Assembly (NCBI RefSeq): GCF_013391765.2
Contig: NZ_JACBGI020000022.1
Coordinates: forward strand, 1 to 42,117
Direction of reading: 5' to 3'
DNA from: Thiomicrorhabdus heinhorstiae
GTDB lineage: Bacteria > Pseudomonadota > Gammaproteobacteria > Thiomicrospirales > Thiomicrospiraceae
DNA: 42,117 nucleotides
Position numbers and translations under genes: made by a program. Below are positions 21,166 through 30,375 of this stretch, piece by piece. Positions within the stretch are counted from its first letter, which is position 1, and every line of letters begins with the position of its first letter. Under the pieces are notes generated by a model, which was not told the DNA's origin, ran no database searches, and saw only the letters and a list, made by a program, of their open reading frames with translations.

Positions 21166-21645
21166 CTAATATTCGTCCTGCGCATAGGGGTCCCCGTACC
21201 CCAAGTTGTGCATAATTTCACTTTCCAAGGATTCCATCTCCTCGGCATCATCGTCTTCTATATGGTCGTAGCCGAGCAAATGCAAGCAACCGTGTACCAC
21301 CATATGCGCCCAATGCGCTTCGAGACTTTTTCCTTGCTCTTCCGCCTCTTTGCGAACTACCTCGGCGCAGATCACCAGATCACCCAGATAAGGTAACTCT
21401 TCACCCAAGTCAACCAAACCCGGAGGCTGCTCGAACTCAAACGACAGTACATTAGTCGGCTTGTCTTTATCACGATATTCGCGATTTAGTGTCTGGCTTT
21501 CCTCTTCATCGACAATTCGGATCGTAAGCTCTGTATAACGATCATAAAGTGCGCTGCCCAAGGACGTCGAAACCCAATGTTCGCACTGTTCCAAAGTTGG
21601 AATTTCCTGCGGTTCAATCGCCCATTGCAAATCGATATCAAGCAT
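21166..21645 (-). CDS. ybeY: endoribonuclease YbeY (rRNA maturation)
   Basis: YbeY is a zinc-dependent RNase involved in 16S rRNA 3'-end processing and ribosome quality control. The 159-residue product contains the metal site [11 protein letters not shown] (His118, His122, His128) and the conserved [19 protein letters not shown] segment at residues 53-72. It lies 15 bases after phoH and 52 bases before corC, within the conserved phoH-ybeY-corC-lnt group. Confidence 0.96.
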   Translation of the reverse strand: MLDIDLQWAIEPQEIPTLEQCEHWVSTSLGSALYDRYTELTIRIVDEEESQTLNREYRDKDKPTNVLSFEFEQPPGLVDLGEELPYLGDLVICAEVVRKEAEEQGKSLEAHWAHMVVHGCLHLLGYDHIEDDDAEEMESLESEIMHNLGYGDPYAQDEY

Positions 21646-21660
21646 GAAATCCCCCTTTGA

Positions 21661-22662
21661 TTACTCGTTCGACTTTTCCGGTTTGTTGAAGTTGTTTTTT
21701 TCGGCCTTTTTGCGGTCATAACGATCATAAGCATGGACGATTTTCTGTACCAATGCATGCCGAACAACATCCTGAGCCTGATAGAAAGTGAACCCGATTC
21801 CATCAACACCTTCCAACACTTCAATGACATGCCGCAAACCGGACATCTGATGCTTTGGCAAGTCGCATTGCGTGATATCACCGGTAATAACCGCTGTCGA
21901 CCCGAAACCGATTCGGGTCAAAAACATTTTCATCTGCTCGACGGTCGTATTCTGAGCTTCATCCAAAATAATGAACGCCTCGTTTAAAGTCCGTCCGCGC
22001 ATAAACGCCAGAGGAGCAATTTCGATCACGTTTTTTTCAATCATGCGCTCAACGGTTTCAAAGCCCATCATCTCAAATAGAGCATCAAACAAAGGGCGAA
22101 GGTAAGGGTCTACCTTCTGACTCAAATCGCCAGGCAGAAAGCCTAGCTTTTCACCAGCCTCCACAGCCGGGCGAGTTAAAATAATACGTCGTACCTGTTC
22201 ATTTTGCAGCGCTTGTACCGCACAAGCGACCGCCAGATAAGTTTTACCCGTACCGGCCGGCCCGATGCCGAAATTCACATCATGCGTTTGAATCGCCTCA
22301 ACATAACTGGCCTGATTCGGATTACGAGTCTGAATGGTTTTGCGACGGGTCTTGATTACCTGCTGCTGATAATCCATCGTCTTAGCTTCGTCGAAACCGA
22401 GTTCATGCAATACCAGATGAATTTTGTCCGGCATCAACGTTTCTTTTCCGGTCAGCTCATACAAATCCCGGATCACCTGCTCGGTTTTCACCAAACGATC
22501 CGCCAGCCCGGTGACGAAAACCTGAAACCCACGAACATTTATTTCGACACCTAATCGCAGTTCAACCTGCTCAAAATGCTCATTACGCCATCCCGATAAA
22601 TTCTGCAAACGTTCATTATCTTCGGGATAAAGATAAAACTGGATGGTATGAAGTGTCGACAA
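21661..22662 (-). CDS. phoH: PhoH-family ATPase (YbeZ)
   Basis: The 333-residue product is the YbeZ-type PhoH protein, an ATPase or putative RNA helicase partner of YbeY. The Walker A motif GPAGTGKT is at residues 134-141 and the Walker B motif FIILDEAQNTT lies near 232. An N-terminal KH-like region (about 30-75) precedes the ATPase core. It directly precedes ybeY with a 15-base gap, supporting a joint role in RNA metabolism. miaB lies upstream, separated by 115 bases. Confidence 0.94.
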   Translation of the reverse strand: MSTLHTIQFYLYPEDNERLQNLSGWRNEHFEQVELRLGVEINVRGFQVFVTGLADRLVKTEQVIRDLYELTGKETLMPDKIHLVLHELGFDEAKTMDYQQQVIKTRRKTIQTRNPNQASYVEAIQTHDVNFGIGPAGTGKTYLAVACAVQALQNEQVRRIILTRPAVEAGEKLGFLPGDLSQKVDPYLRPLFDALFEMMGFETVERMIEKNVIEIAPLAFMRGRTLNEAFIILDEAQNTTVEQMKMFLTRIGFGSTAVITGDITQCDLPKHQMSGLRHVIEVLEGVDGIGFTFYQAQDVVRHALVQKIVHAYDRYDRKKAEKNNFNKPEKSNE

Positions 22663-22716
22663 AAAACGCCTCGGTGGTTATGGAAAATAAAAGGAATCAG
22701 GTTTCAGTAATCATCA

Positions 22717-22738
22717 GAGACCTCAAGGACAAGGTCTC
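22717..22738 (-). terminator. weak hairpin between miaB and phoH
   Basis: GAGACCT / AGGTCTC form a 7-bp stem with an 8-base loop in the 115-base gap. No T-run follows, so it may be a pause or processing stem rather than a terminator. Confidence 0.3.
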
Positions 22739-22777
22739 AATATACACAGACACAAACGGATAGGGTTGACAATTAGT

Positions 22778-24205
22778 TTACAGTGCATAGAACTGAGGTG
22801 CAACGTGTCTGTCCGCTTCCGGCGTTGCAACCACTTTACCACGCAAAGAATTGGCAAAGGCTTCGAGGATTTCCACATCGACAAACTGGCCGATCAATTC
22901 CGGCGAACCTTCAAAATTTACCACGCGATTATTTTCGGTACGGCCTGCTACTTCGGTAAAGGAATTTCGCGACAAACGCTCGACCAATACGCGCTGAACG
23001 GTACCGACCATACCTTCGCTAATCGCCTGAGTCTGTTTATTAAGCAGTTCTTGCAAAGCGTAAAGGCGACGTTTCTTCTTTTCCATCGACTCTTCATCCG
23101 GCAAGCTTGCCGCAGGGGTACCCGGTCTAGGACTATAGATAAAGCTAAAGGAGCGGTCATACTCCAATTCCTCAACCAGTTTTAAGGTTTCTTTGAAATC
23201 GTCACACGTCTCCCCCGGGAAGCCGATGATAAAATCGCCGGACAAACTTAGGTTTGGACGCAATTTGCGGATCTTACGGATTGTCGACTTATATTCGATC
23301 GCCATATGATTGCGTTTCATCAACGCCAACACACGATCGGAACCGGATTGGATCGGTAAATGCAAATGCGACACTAACTCCGGAATCTCTGCGTAACAAT
23401 CAATAATACTCTGCGTCATTTCGTTTGGATGCGACGTTGTAAAACGGATACGATCAATACCGTCGATCGTACGAATTGCATGCATTAAAACCGCCAGATC
23501 GGCAATCTCGCCATCTGCCATCACACCACGATAAGCGTTAACATTCTGTCCGAGCAGATTGACTTCACGCACACCTTGAGAAGCGAGGGTACGAATTTCA
23601 CGCATGACATCTTCAAACGGGCGACTGACTTCTTCACCGCGCGTGTAAGGCACAACACAGAAAGTACAATACTTGGAACAACCTTCCATAACGGAAACCA
23701 TAGCGGAAACCCCATTTACTTCCGGTTCCGGCAGGTTGTCGAATTTCTCGATTTCAGGAAAGGAGATGTCGATAACGGCGCGCTTTTTCTTGATGCTATC
23801 GTCACCGCGCAAACGTAACGCCTCATCGATCATTGCCGGCAAACGATGCAACGTCTGAGGGCCGAAAATAACGTCCACGCTTGGCGCTCTTTGACGAATC
23901 ACTTCCCCTTCTTGAGAAGCAACACATCCGCCGACACCGATAATGCGATTAGATTTTTGCTTTTTCCATTTTTCCCAGCGCCCCAGCTCGGAAAACACTT
24001 TCTCCTGCGCTTTTTCACGGACCGAACAGGTGTTCATCAACACTACATCGGCTTTTTCAGGCTCATCCACCAGCTCCAAGCCGTAGGTTTTTTCCAGCAA
24101 ACTGGCCATTTTCTCAGAATCATACTCGTTCATCTGACAGCCGTAAGTAATCAAATACAATCCGCCGGCAAAAGGAGTGTTGTGCGATTCAAGATTTCCG
24201 CTCAT
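22778..24205 (-). CDS. miaB: tRNA-2-methylthio-N6-dimethylallyladenosine synthase
   Basis: MiaB is a radical-SAM methylthiotransferase that converts i6A37 to ms2i6A37 in tRNAs reading UNN codons. The 475-residue product has the N-terminal MTTase domain with its cluster cysteines Cys23 ([11 protein letters not shown]), Cys60 ([10 protein letters not shown]) and Cys94 ([10 protein letters not shown]). The radical-SAM site CSKYCTFC (Cys176, Cys180, Cys183) and a C-terminal TRAM domain follow. It heads the miaB-phoH-ybeY-corC-lnt series. Confidence 0.97.
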   Translation of the reverse strand: MSGNLESHNTPFAGGLYLITYGCQMNEYDSEKMASLLEKTYGLELVDEPEKADVVLMNTCSVREKAQEKVFSELGRWEKWKKQKSNRIIGVGGCVASQEGEVIRQRAPSVDVIFGPQTLHRLPAMIDEALRLRGDDSIKKKRAVIDISFPEIEKFDNLPEPEVNGVSAMVSVMEGCSKYCTFCVVPYTRGEEVSRPFEDVMREIRTLASQGVREVNLLGQNVNAYRGVMADGEIADLAVLMHAIRTIDGIDRIRFTTSHPNEMTQSIIDCYAEIPELVSHLHLPIQSGSDRVLALMKRNHMAIEYKSTIRKIRKLRPNLSLSGDFIIGFPGETCDDFKETLKLVEELEYDRSFSFIYSPRPGTPAASLPDEESMEKKKRRLYALQELLNKQTQAISEGMVGTVQRVLVERLSRNSFTEVAGRTENNRVVNFEGSPELIGQFVDVEILEAFANSLRGKVVATPEADRHVAPQFYAL

Positions 24206-24415
24206 AGTTTCCGCTCATCTATTAAAAGGATTCGTTATATTGTTGTTACTTTCGGGCTTTTATGCCATGCGAAAGGATACAAATTTCAAGGGCGCGTATT
24301 CTAACACAGCGCAACACAAATCCCTAGTATAGTTTAAAAAACCCTTAATAAAACAAAACCTTAATTCTCGCAACCCCGTTAAGCTAATCAACAAACATTT
24401 AAAGACCGATAAACA

Positions 24416-24967
24416 TTAAAACAGCTTGCAAAAGAACCCAACCACATCGTTGTCAGGATAATCCGCCATTGCCGCGGGATTATCTCCACCACCAGCCCAA
24501 ACCAAAAAGCCACTGTTTCCTTTGCCGTCATCATAGCGACGATCCAAACCCTCCGCCTGCCCCGAATCAATCAAAGATGCGCACACCCAATTGCGACCGG
24601 CCGCAACAGTACCCGAACCAACCTCAAGCACGCCACCCAAAGAATGTAGCGGTGAAGCCCCACTCGCCGGGTCTCCTTTTAAAAATCCCTGCTCTCTTTG
24701 CGCTATCCAAAATGCCGCTTCATCATCAATCATGCCGTTAACATTAGTCACATCACCAGCCATGACCCCCATACGTTCCTGATATGCATAATGCGCCGCC
24801 GTCACACCATCCAGATCCTGAATAAGACTTTTTAATTTCGCATTCTGCAACATTTCCTGCCCTTTCAAGGCTCCGCCAATCAACAAACCGACGATGACCA
24901 GAACAATCGCTATTTCTATTAAAGTAAAACCTCTCTGCCGATTACGAACAACCAAGACCATTTTCAT
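24416..24967 (-). CDS. type IV pilin-like protein, class-III-signal prepilin
   Basis: The 183-residue product carries a textbook prepilin peptidase site: NRQRG then FTLIEIAIVLVIVGLLIGG, cleaved after Gly13, with Glu at mature position 5. The start ATG 24967 is supported by GGAGG 7 bases upstream; an ATG at 24994 lies before that site. The mature part includes YAYQERMGVMAGD and an Asp/Gly-rich end (DDGKGNSGFLVWAGGGDN). It is the last of four pilin-like genes and is separated from the other three by 106 bases, so it could be expressed separately, perhaps as the main subunit. No ATPase, platform or prepilin peptidase gene is in the window. Confidence 0.75.
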   Translation of the reverse strand: MKMVLVVRNRQRGFTLIEIAIVLVIVGLLIGGALKGQEMLQNAKLKSLIQDLDGVTAAHYAYQERMGVMAGDVTNVNGMIDDEAAFWIAQREQGFLKGDPASGASPLHSLGGVLEVGSGTVAAGRNWVCASLIDSGQAEGLDRRYDDGKGNSGFLVWAGGGDNPAAMADYPDNDVVGFFCKLF

Positions 24968-25073
24968 CTCACAACCTCCACACCCAATTTTCAATCAAGA
25001 GACAGGTCGATCCTAGCACAGCAATACCAATTAAGTAAATTTACTTATTTTATGTTTTCTATAAAGAGAGCTT

Positions 25074-25823
25074 TTAGTGAATACTCCACACAGCCGACAA
25101 TTCCGATTTAATCTCATAGGATGAAATAACCATCAGCTGATCATCAAACAAATCTTTGGAATAAACCCCAAAAACAAGATAACGATCACCATCGCAATTT
25201 TCCTCCTCCCAAAGCGATTGAGACAAACAATTCACCATAGAACTCCCAATGCCGCGACGATTTACCGCCAGAAGCACTGCAGAGACAGAATGCAACTTAG
25301 CCTCAATATCACTACAACCACTCTCTGCCGCTTCACAGATAACAAAACCATTCTCGGCTGATTGCAAAGCGTTCGGCGGCGTTTGCAAATTAAAACGGGG
25401 AGCCGCATTACGTGCAAAATAGGACGCCGCATTATCGGCATCATGCAGTGAAACTTGGTTTTGCACACCCTGATCAACCGCATAAATAAAATTGCCTCCA
25501 AACGCATCCTTTAACTGCAGAGGGGGCAAAAATACATCCAGATACGGCACTGAACCATGGGTAAATTCACACTGATCCATCCCATCTCTATCCTCGCGCC
25601 CATCCCCATTCCCATCAGGACAAGGAAGAAATGCATTCACGCGAACAAAATCCAATAATGCCTGTTTAACACCGGACAACCTGGTTTCGGTTAATTCCCT
25701 TTTAGCCTCGAATTGCACACGCTGCACACCTTGCAGAAAAGGCCAGACCAACCAAGAAAGGATGACCACCACAACCATTAACTCCATCAGAGTAAAACCT
25801 GCGCAGCATCTCCTGACTTCCAT
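25074..25823 (-). CDS. pilin-like minor pseudopilin with FLPCPD motif
   Basis: The 249-residue product starts MEVRRCCAG then FTLMELMVVVVILSWLVW, a prepilin site with Glu5 after cleavage. Residues 62-70 read VNAFLPCPD, followed by an EF-hand-like Asp/Gly run DGNGDGRED (70-78). Further on come TPP near 148-150 and ENCDGDRYLV at 208-217. The gene upstream shares all these motifs, so the two are paralogues. Its ATG overlaps the upstream stop by one base (TAATG), which implies translational coupling. The cysteine-rich mature domain suggests disulfides. The exact role is unknown; a minor subunit of a type II secretion or type IV pilus-like fibre is likely. Confidence 0.7.
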   Translation of the reverse strand: MEVRRCCAGFTLMELMVVVVILSWLVWPFLQGVQRVQFEAKRELTETRLSGVKQALLDFVRVNAFLPCPDGNGDGREDRDGMDQCEFTHGSVPYLDVFLPPLQLKDAFGGNFIYAVDQGVQNQVSLHDADNAASYFARNAAPRFNLQTPPNALQSAENGFVICEAAESGCSDIEAKLHSVSAVLLAVNRRGIGSSMVNCLSQSLWEEENCDGDRYLVFGVYSKDLFDDQLMVISSYEIKSELSAVWSIH

Positions 25824-26707
25824 TACTTTAACCGCCCCGAGTATATCAAGGTCATTTTGGCTTCATCCATGTCGATCCAACGTAAATATTGCGGCTTTTC
25901 AACAAAGGGATTCAGCACAAACTCTCTATCACCATCGCAGTTTTCTTTAACATTTGTCTCAAGTTCCTCGGCGCAAGAATCCCGATTGACAGAAGCTCCC
26001 GCCCCTCCCCACGACATGACAACCGCCATAGCCGATTTCTCTAGAAGGCTACCTTCTGTATCCCATATTTTCAAAGCATAGGCAACCGGAACCGTTCCAA
26101 TCGGTGGCGTCGACAAATGAAAATACGGCGGCTGATTTAAATCCGGTCTCAAATCAACATTACTCAGGCAATCCATACGCTGATGATCGGCACCAAAACA
26201 AACTTCGCGACATTGTTCACCAGAATCCGTACAATACATAAAACCGCTACTCGGGCAAAACCAAGCATTTTCCAATCCAGACTCCCCCTGACTTCCAAAA
26301 ACCGCTGCCGGCTGACAGATTTCATTTACATAATTCATTGACTCGGATCTTTGATGAACTCGATAGTAATAACGCCTCTGCCACATATCCCCTGCAGGAA
26401 TTCCCAGGGTCTTAAAAGGCAGCATTCCCTCTCGATTACGACAGATTGAAACACCGGAAGAAATTAGTCGATCCTCAACACCATCACCATCGACATCAGG
26501 GCAAGGCAAAAAAGCATTAACCTGTAAAAAGTCCAAGAGGCTCTGCTTTCGCCTACCAATTTCTAATAACTGATCAACATCTTTTTGCTGGTATTTCTGA
26601 AAGCGGAGCAAATCAGTGTAGTCTGCCAGTATCCACGAAAAAAATAGCATCATGATTAACATTTCCAGCAACAGCGAACCAACCTGATACGTTGCGCAGC
26701 GACTCAC
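25823..26707 (-). CDS. pilin-like minor pseudopilin, paralogue of the next gene
   Basis: I place the start at GTG 26707 (294 residues) because it overlaps the previous stop as GTGA and has GGAG 6 bases upstream; an upstream in-frame GTG at 26719 lacks a good site. The N-terminus YQVG then SLLLEMLIMMLFFSWIL is a degenerate prepilin signal with Ser at +1 and Glu at +5. Residues 63-71 again read VNAFLPCPD, followed by VDGDGVEDR. ENCDGDREFV is at 255-264 and a second STPP motif occurs in the middle. About ten cysteines lie in the mature part. The family is uncertain, but this is clearly a pilin-like subunit. Confidence 0.65.
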   Translation of the reverse strand: MSRCATYQVGSLLLEMLIMMLFFSWILADYTDLLRFQKYQQKDVDQLLEIGRRKQSLLDFLQVNAFLPCPDVDGDGVEDRLISSGVSICRNREGMLPFKTLGIPAGDMWQRRYYYRVHQRSESMNYVNEICQPAAVFGSQGESGLENAWFCPSSGFMYCTDSGEQCREVCFGADHQRMDCLSNVDLRPDLNQPPYFHLSTPPIGTVPVAYALKIWDTEGSLLEKSAMAVVMSWGGAGASVNRDSCAEELETNVKENCDGDREFVLNPFVEKPQYLRWIDMDEAKMTLIYSGRLK

Positions 26708-27603
26708 GGACAACTCCACTCAAATCCATTCGCTCCGAGCGGATTGACTACCTGATCATATTCCCTAAACCAATGCCGCCCATCACCTGATTCCAAAGAC
26801 ATTGCGGCAATATATTTCTCTTTTTCCGCGCATAGACGTGATTCGAGCCATTTAGCGAGCTCACTCCAATGAATTCCGACAACCAAGTCCTGCAAAGCGC
26901 TTTCCGATTGAGAGCCCTGTACAAAAACACTATCTCCATCGCGATTTTCCTCATTTAACCCATCCACACCCGGGTCAATCAACAGTGCAACATAACCTGA
27001 ACGGCCATTTATCACTAATACAGGTTCTCGTCCACCTTTTGCAGTATCCATTACGGACGGCGCTATGGGAGCAAAGCGATAGAGCTGCTGATTTGAGTAA
27101 TTAGGATTGGAATGGACAAAGCGTTCGTCCACGAAATAATAGAACCGGGCAGTCTCAGAAAAATAGTAATGCCGACTGACAATCCTACCGGGCAAAAAAC
27201 CAACACAGGGCGATCTACTACAAGAAATGCGATCTGGATCAGGCGCAAAACCACTATCTGCGCTTCCTGAAAACATCTTACCGCAACGCGTTTCCGAATC
27301 AGTTAACAAGCCGTTCGCATCCAAATCGACACAAGGAAAATATCCTGGTGAAGGTTGTTCGTCAGCACTTTGAAAAACACCTGAAGTATCGGTTAAATAA
27401 CGCTCTGGCTGTAAAACGGCAAAAGCAAGCAGGCGCTTCTTCGCATCTAGTAAAGATTGCATACGCAATTCAAACTGGGCTTGCTGTAAAGAAAACAGCC
27501 ATTTTGAAGAATAGGAAAAAATCAGAATAGAGGCCGCTACTGAAAGCACGGCAGCCAAAGAGAGCAATAAAAATCCGCGACTGCTTTTCATAACCGAACA
27601 CAT
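26704..27603 (-). CDS. pilin-like protein lacking Glu5 (possible tip subunit)
   Basis: The 299-residue product (295 if the second ATG at 27591 is used; neither has a good ribosome-binding site) begins KSSRG then FLLLSLAAVLSVAASILIF. Position +5 after the Gly is Ser, not Glu, as in the GspK/PilX-type subunits that cap pseudopilus tips. Weaker versions of its neighbours' motifs are present: FPCVDLDANG (89-98) and ENRDGDSVFV (219-228). It is first in the operon and overlaps the next gene by 4 bases. An AT-rich upstream region with an AAATAAG / CTTATTT hairpin adjoins the start. A capping role is inference from order and the missing Glu. Confidence 0.6.
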   Translation of the reverse strand: MCSVMKSSRGFLLLSLAAVLSVAASILIFSYSSKWLFSLQQAQFELRMQSLLDAKKRLLAFAVLQPERYLTDTSGVFQSADEQPSPGYFPCVDLDANGLLTDSETRCGKMFSGSADSGFAPDPDRISCSRSPCVGFLPGRIVSRHYYFSETARFYYFVDERFVHSNPNYSNQQLYRFAPIAPSVMDTAKGGREPVLVINGRSGYVALLIDPGVDGLNEENRDGDSVFVQGSQSESALQDLVVGIHWSELAKWLESRLCAEKEKYIAAMSLESGDGRHWFREYDQVVNPLGANGFEWSCP

Positions 27604-27686
27604 AAATAAGAAAAAATACTTATTTAAATATTCGCTTTACATTCATTGAATGTCAAAAACATTAGTTTTATCTAATTTAGCAAACA

Positions 27687-27714
27687 AAAAACCCCGCATT
27701 ATAGCGGGGTTTTT
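27687..27714. terminator. strong bidirectional terminator after porin
   Basis: AAAAACCCCGC / GCGGGGTTTTT form an 11-bp stem around a 6-base loop, with A and T tracts on both sides. It lies 37 bases past the porin stop on the minus strand and insulates the pilin-like operon. Confidence 0.9.
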
Positions 27715-27750
27715 AAAGTTCTTAATCAACTGACCTAAGTCAGCATGCAA

Positions 27751-28773
27751 TTAGAACTTGTGAAGAAGACCAACGATGGTAGAAGTTTTGTCTTTACCAA
27801 GAGAGTTGTTTTTCATGTTCTCGTCAAGCTGAGAAACGTAAACATAAGCAGTGGTTTTCTTAGCTAGAGAGTAGTTCAAACCAGCAGCCCATGCAGAACC
27901 GTCTTTACCAGTTTTGTAGTCTACAGAAGAGTACTTGATTTTAGGCATGATTTTGCCCATTTTGTAACCAAGTTGAGCTTGAATGTTAGAACCTTCAGAA
28001 GCTGCATCGGCAGAATCACCATCATCAAAAGATTGGTACATAACGTTAGCAATCAAACCACCAGCTGCATATTGACCAGCTACACGAACGTCAGTGTAAG
28101 AACTATTTGTTACAGTGATACCGTTTGCAGTTTGAACCGCACCATTAATATCGCTATTGAAACTATCGTATGCAGCAGATAGGAATAGACCTTTTTTCGA
28201 TGAACCATACATAGCCGCTACAGAGTAAGCGTCAGTCAATTCTGGCTTACCGTTGATTGCTTCTGGAGATACACCAGCACCAACGAAAGTGATACCAGCG
28301 AAAGAAGGAGAAACGTAAGCTAGAACGTTAGCGGCACGGATTTCACCACCCTTACCTAGAAGACCAAGCTTACCAGAGAATGGGCTAAGGTCAGCTGCGC
28401 CGTCGTTGAACAAGTCAGTAGGCTGAGACATTTTGAAAGGAGTATCGTGACGACCCATCAATACAGTACCGAAACCACCGGCTAGACCCAAGAAAGCGTT
28501 ACGATCTTTAAGTGTAGTAGTACTAGTTGCAGCACCAGTTCCACCAGCAACATCAACTTCCCATTCTAGGTGGTAAACCGCTTTAAGGCCGTTACCTAGA
28601 TCTTCAGCGCCTTTAACACCGATACGTGAAGCGGTAGAGTTTACCGTAGTACCAGCATCAGTTGTGTTGTTGATGTTCATGTTAATTTGACCGAAAAGAG
28701 TCGGAGCGTCAGCCATAGCTACTGGAGCAGCGATAGCAGAAGCGATTGCTAGAGCAACAATATTCTTTTTCAT
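27751..28773 (-). CDS. Gram-negative general porin (16-strand type)
   Basis: The 340-residue product is an outer-membrane trimeric porin for small solutes. It has a classic Sec signal peptide MKKNIVALAIASAIAAPVAMA, then DAPTLFGQIN at the mature start. Family segments such as SRIGVKGAEDLGNGLKAVYHLEWE and DRNAFLGLAGGFGTVLMGRHDTPF follow. It ends in Phe (GLLHKF), the outer-membrane insertion signal. ATG 28773 is preferred over an in-frame upstream ATG at 28857 because AAGGAAG precedes it and the signal peptide begins there. A good sigma-70 promoter is present upstream. Codon usage looks biased and repetitive, as in highly expressed genes. Confidence 0.9.
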   Translation of the reverse strand: MKKNIVALAIASAIAAPVAMADAPTLFGQINMNINNTTDAGTTVNSTASRIGVKGAEDLGNGLKAVYHLEWEVDVAGGTGAATSTTTLKDRNAFLGLAGGFGTVLMGRHDTPFKMSQPTDLFNDGAADLSPFSGKLGLLGKGGEIRAANVLAYVSPSFAGITFVGAGVSPEAINGKPELTDAYSVAAMYGSSKKGLFLSAAYDSFNSDINGAVQTANGITVTNSSYTDVRVAGQYAAGGLIANVMYQSFDDGDSADAASEGSNIQAQLGYKMGKIMPKIKYSSVDYKTGKDGSAWAAGLNYSLAKKTTAYVYVSQLDENMKNNSLGKDKTSTIVGLLHKF

Positions 28774-28828
28774 TGTTTTCTTCCTTAAATGAGTTAAACC
28801 TGCCCACTCAGCGGCGGGCTTGGAGGAA

Positions 28829-28857
28829 ACTATAGGCCTTTGTTTTTGGCACCGCAA
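28829..28857 (-). promoter_or_regulatory. sigma-70 promoter of the porin gene
   Basis: On the minus strand, TTGCGG (28857-28852) and TATAGT (28834-28829) are separated by 17 bases. Transcription would start near 28822, giving a leader of about 50 bases that includes a short GC-rich hairpin. Confidence 0.7.
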
Positions 28858-29026
28858 CTTTTTTTTGCAAAAAAACTACAAAGTTTATTCATGTTGTTTT
28901 TTTACAACATACAGAATAATTGCACCTAATAAATTCCTTAAATCCCACGCCATTAGCACTTTTTAACCAAGCTGCTGTAACACCACCTTTGAAGCCGCCC
29001 ATGAAGAAAAAACTTACAGACACAAA

Positions 29027-29050
29027 AAAACCCGCACTAGGGCGGGTTTT
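29027..29050. terminator. rpsI terminator
   Basis: AAAACCCGC / GCGGGTTTT form a 9-bp stem with a 6-base loop and flanking A/T tracts, 28 bases past the rpsI stop. The 250 bases between it and the porin start hold the porin promoter and a small ATGTTGT / ACAACAT hairpin near 28891, but no gene. Confidence 0.88.
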
Positions 29051-29078
29051 CGATTCATCAACGTATATAAATAATATA

Positions 29079-29471
29079 TTAACGTTTTGAGAACTGAGGA
29101 CGACGACGCGCTTTGCGAAGACCGACTTTTTTACGCTCAACTTGACGAGCATCACGAGTCAATAGACCACGTGCACGCAACGCTGCACGGTTACCTTCTT
29201 CGTAAGCCACCAATGCGCGAGACAAACCATGACGAACTGCACCGGCTTGACCGGTCGTTCCACCACCGACCACTGTGATCACAGCGTCAAATTTCTCAAG
29301 GTTTTCTGTTGCCTCAAGAGGCTGATTGATAACCATCAAATCAGTTTCACGAGCAAAATACTCATTTATGTCACGACCGTTTACAGTCATTTTCCCAGAA
29401 CCTGCGCGCAAGAATACACGTGCGACTGAGCTTTTACGACGACCTGTTCCGTAGTATTGTTCTGTTGCCAT
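29079..29471 (-). CDS. rpsI: 30S ribosomal protein S9
   Basis: S9 reaches the P site of the small subunit with its basic tail. The 130-residue product has the standard [16 protein letters not shown] beginning and ends in [17 protein letters not shown], the conserved tRNA-contacting tail. It follows rplM by 13 bases and is followed by a strong terminator. Confidence 0.98.
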   Translation of the reverse strand: MATEQYYGTGRRKSSVARVFLRAGSGKMTVNGRDINEYFARETDLMVINQPLEATENLEKFDAVITVVGGGTTGQAGAVRHGLSRALVAYEEGNRAALRARGLLTRDARQVERKKVGLRKARRRPQFSKR

Positions 29472-29484
29472 TCTAGTGTACCCC

Positions 29485-29913
29485 TTAGATATCTAATGCT
29501 TTTGGTTGTTGAGCCGCATGCGGATGTTCAGTTCCAGCATAGACTTTTAACTTTTTGAACATTGCACGACCAAGAGGCCCTTTTGGCAACATACCTTTTA
29601 CTGCAAACTCAAGCGGACGGTTTGGAGCCTTGTCAATCAACTTTTCAAAGTTAGTTGATTTCAAATGACCAACATAACCCGTTACGTGATGATACATTTT
29701 ATCTTTACGCTTATTACCGGTAACAGCAATTTTTTCAGCATTGACAACAACAATGTAATCACCGCAATCAGCATGAGGTGTATACTCAGGCTTATGCTTA
29801 CCACGCAAACGTGAAGCGATTTCAGCAGCCAAACGACCCAAAGTTTTACCTTCGGCATCCACAACATACCAGTCACGTTTGATTTCGGCTGGCTTTGCAA
29901 CAAATGTTTTCAT
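29485..29913 (-). CDS. rplM: 50S ribosomal protein L13
   Basis: L13 is an early-assembly protein of the large subunit. The 142-residue product has the family start [20 protein letters not shown], then [20 protein letters not shown] and the C-terminal [13 protein letters not shown]. It heads the rplM-rpsI operon, with AGGA as the ribosome-binding site and a leader of about 107 bases from the promoter at 30027-30055. In E. coli the same operon is autoregulated by L13 through its leader. Confidence 0.98.
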   Translation of the reverse strand: MKTFVAKPAEIKRDWYVVDAEGKTLGRLAAEIASRLRGKHKPEYTPHADCGDYIVVVNAEKIAVTGNKRKDKMYHHVTGYVGHLKSTNFEKLIDKAPNRPLEFAVKGMLPKGPLGRAMFKKLKVYAGTEHPHAAQQPKALDI

Positions 29914-30026
29914 AATTTGTTCCTAAATTAATAATAATCCAAATCCAAAGAGCGCAAATCAACGAATTGACTTCCACCCACTTACTGTTTAACGGGCAAT
30001 AAGGGGAAGGATTAACAAGGTGCAGA

Positions 30027-30055
30027 ATTATACATCTCAAATAAAAAAGAAACAA
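30027..30055 (-). promoter_or_regulatory. sigma-70 promoter of rplM-rpsI
   Basis: On the minus strand, TTGTTT (30055-30050) and a perfect TATAAT (30032-30027) are spaced by 17 bases, about 115 bases before the rplM start. Confidence 0.8.
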
Positions 30056-30269
30056 TCCTATATCACTATTTTTTGTATTTTTTTAATTACGACATTCAAC
30101 ATTAAAATCAATCACTTAAATAAAACGCTCAACTAGAGCTCCCGATACCAAATTTACAAGCGTTATATCACCGGATTTATCTTTATAAAAATTAAGCTCA
30201 TAAAACTAAGCCTTACGACTAAGTCTTACGTATTTAAAACCGCAGACCATGCAAAATCCTGTCCGCTAA

Positions 30270-30375
30270 AAAACAAAACCGGCCAGAAGCCGGTTAAAAA
30301 CTCATTTAAGATTTAAATCCGGTACAAAGACCCAACAACAAAAAAGATCTCAACGGATACGAAAAACAAAACAAT
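30270..30375 (-). ncRNA. candidate small RNA in the rplM-urtA spacer
   Basis: The 852-base gap between rplM and urtA contains an orphan minus-strand terminator: AACCGGC / GCCGGTT (30277-30295) followed by TTTGTTTTTT. Upstream on the same strand are TTGAAA (30411-30406) and TATGGA (30387-30382), spaced by 18. Together these would yield an RNA of about 106 bases. A 26-codon hydrophobic reading frame (30386 to 30306, MDLKLFCFSYPLR start) lies inside but has no ribosome-binding site. No other gene explains the terminator. This is a prediction from signals only. Confidence 0.4.

Noticed and set aside
22766-23185. Plus-strand frame over the miaB 3' end
   Set aside because: It is the complement of the conserved TRAM and radical-SAM coding region.
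25033-25046. Perfect AAGTAAATTTACTT palindrome between two pilin-like genes
   Set aside because: It is short and AT-only apart from two pairs, with no loop; chance occurrence in AT-rich DNA is likely.
28774-28857. In-frame N-terminal extension of the porin
   Set aside because: It would place 28 non-hydrophobic residues before a perfect signal peptide and overlap the predicted promoter.
28889-29155. 88-codon minus-strand frame between porin and rpsI
   Set aside because: It overlaps the end of rpsI and spans the rpsI terminator, and its sequence shows no family resemblance.
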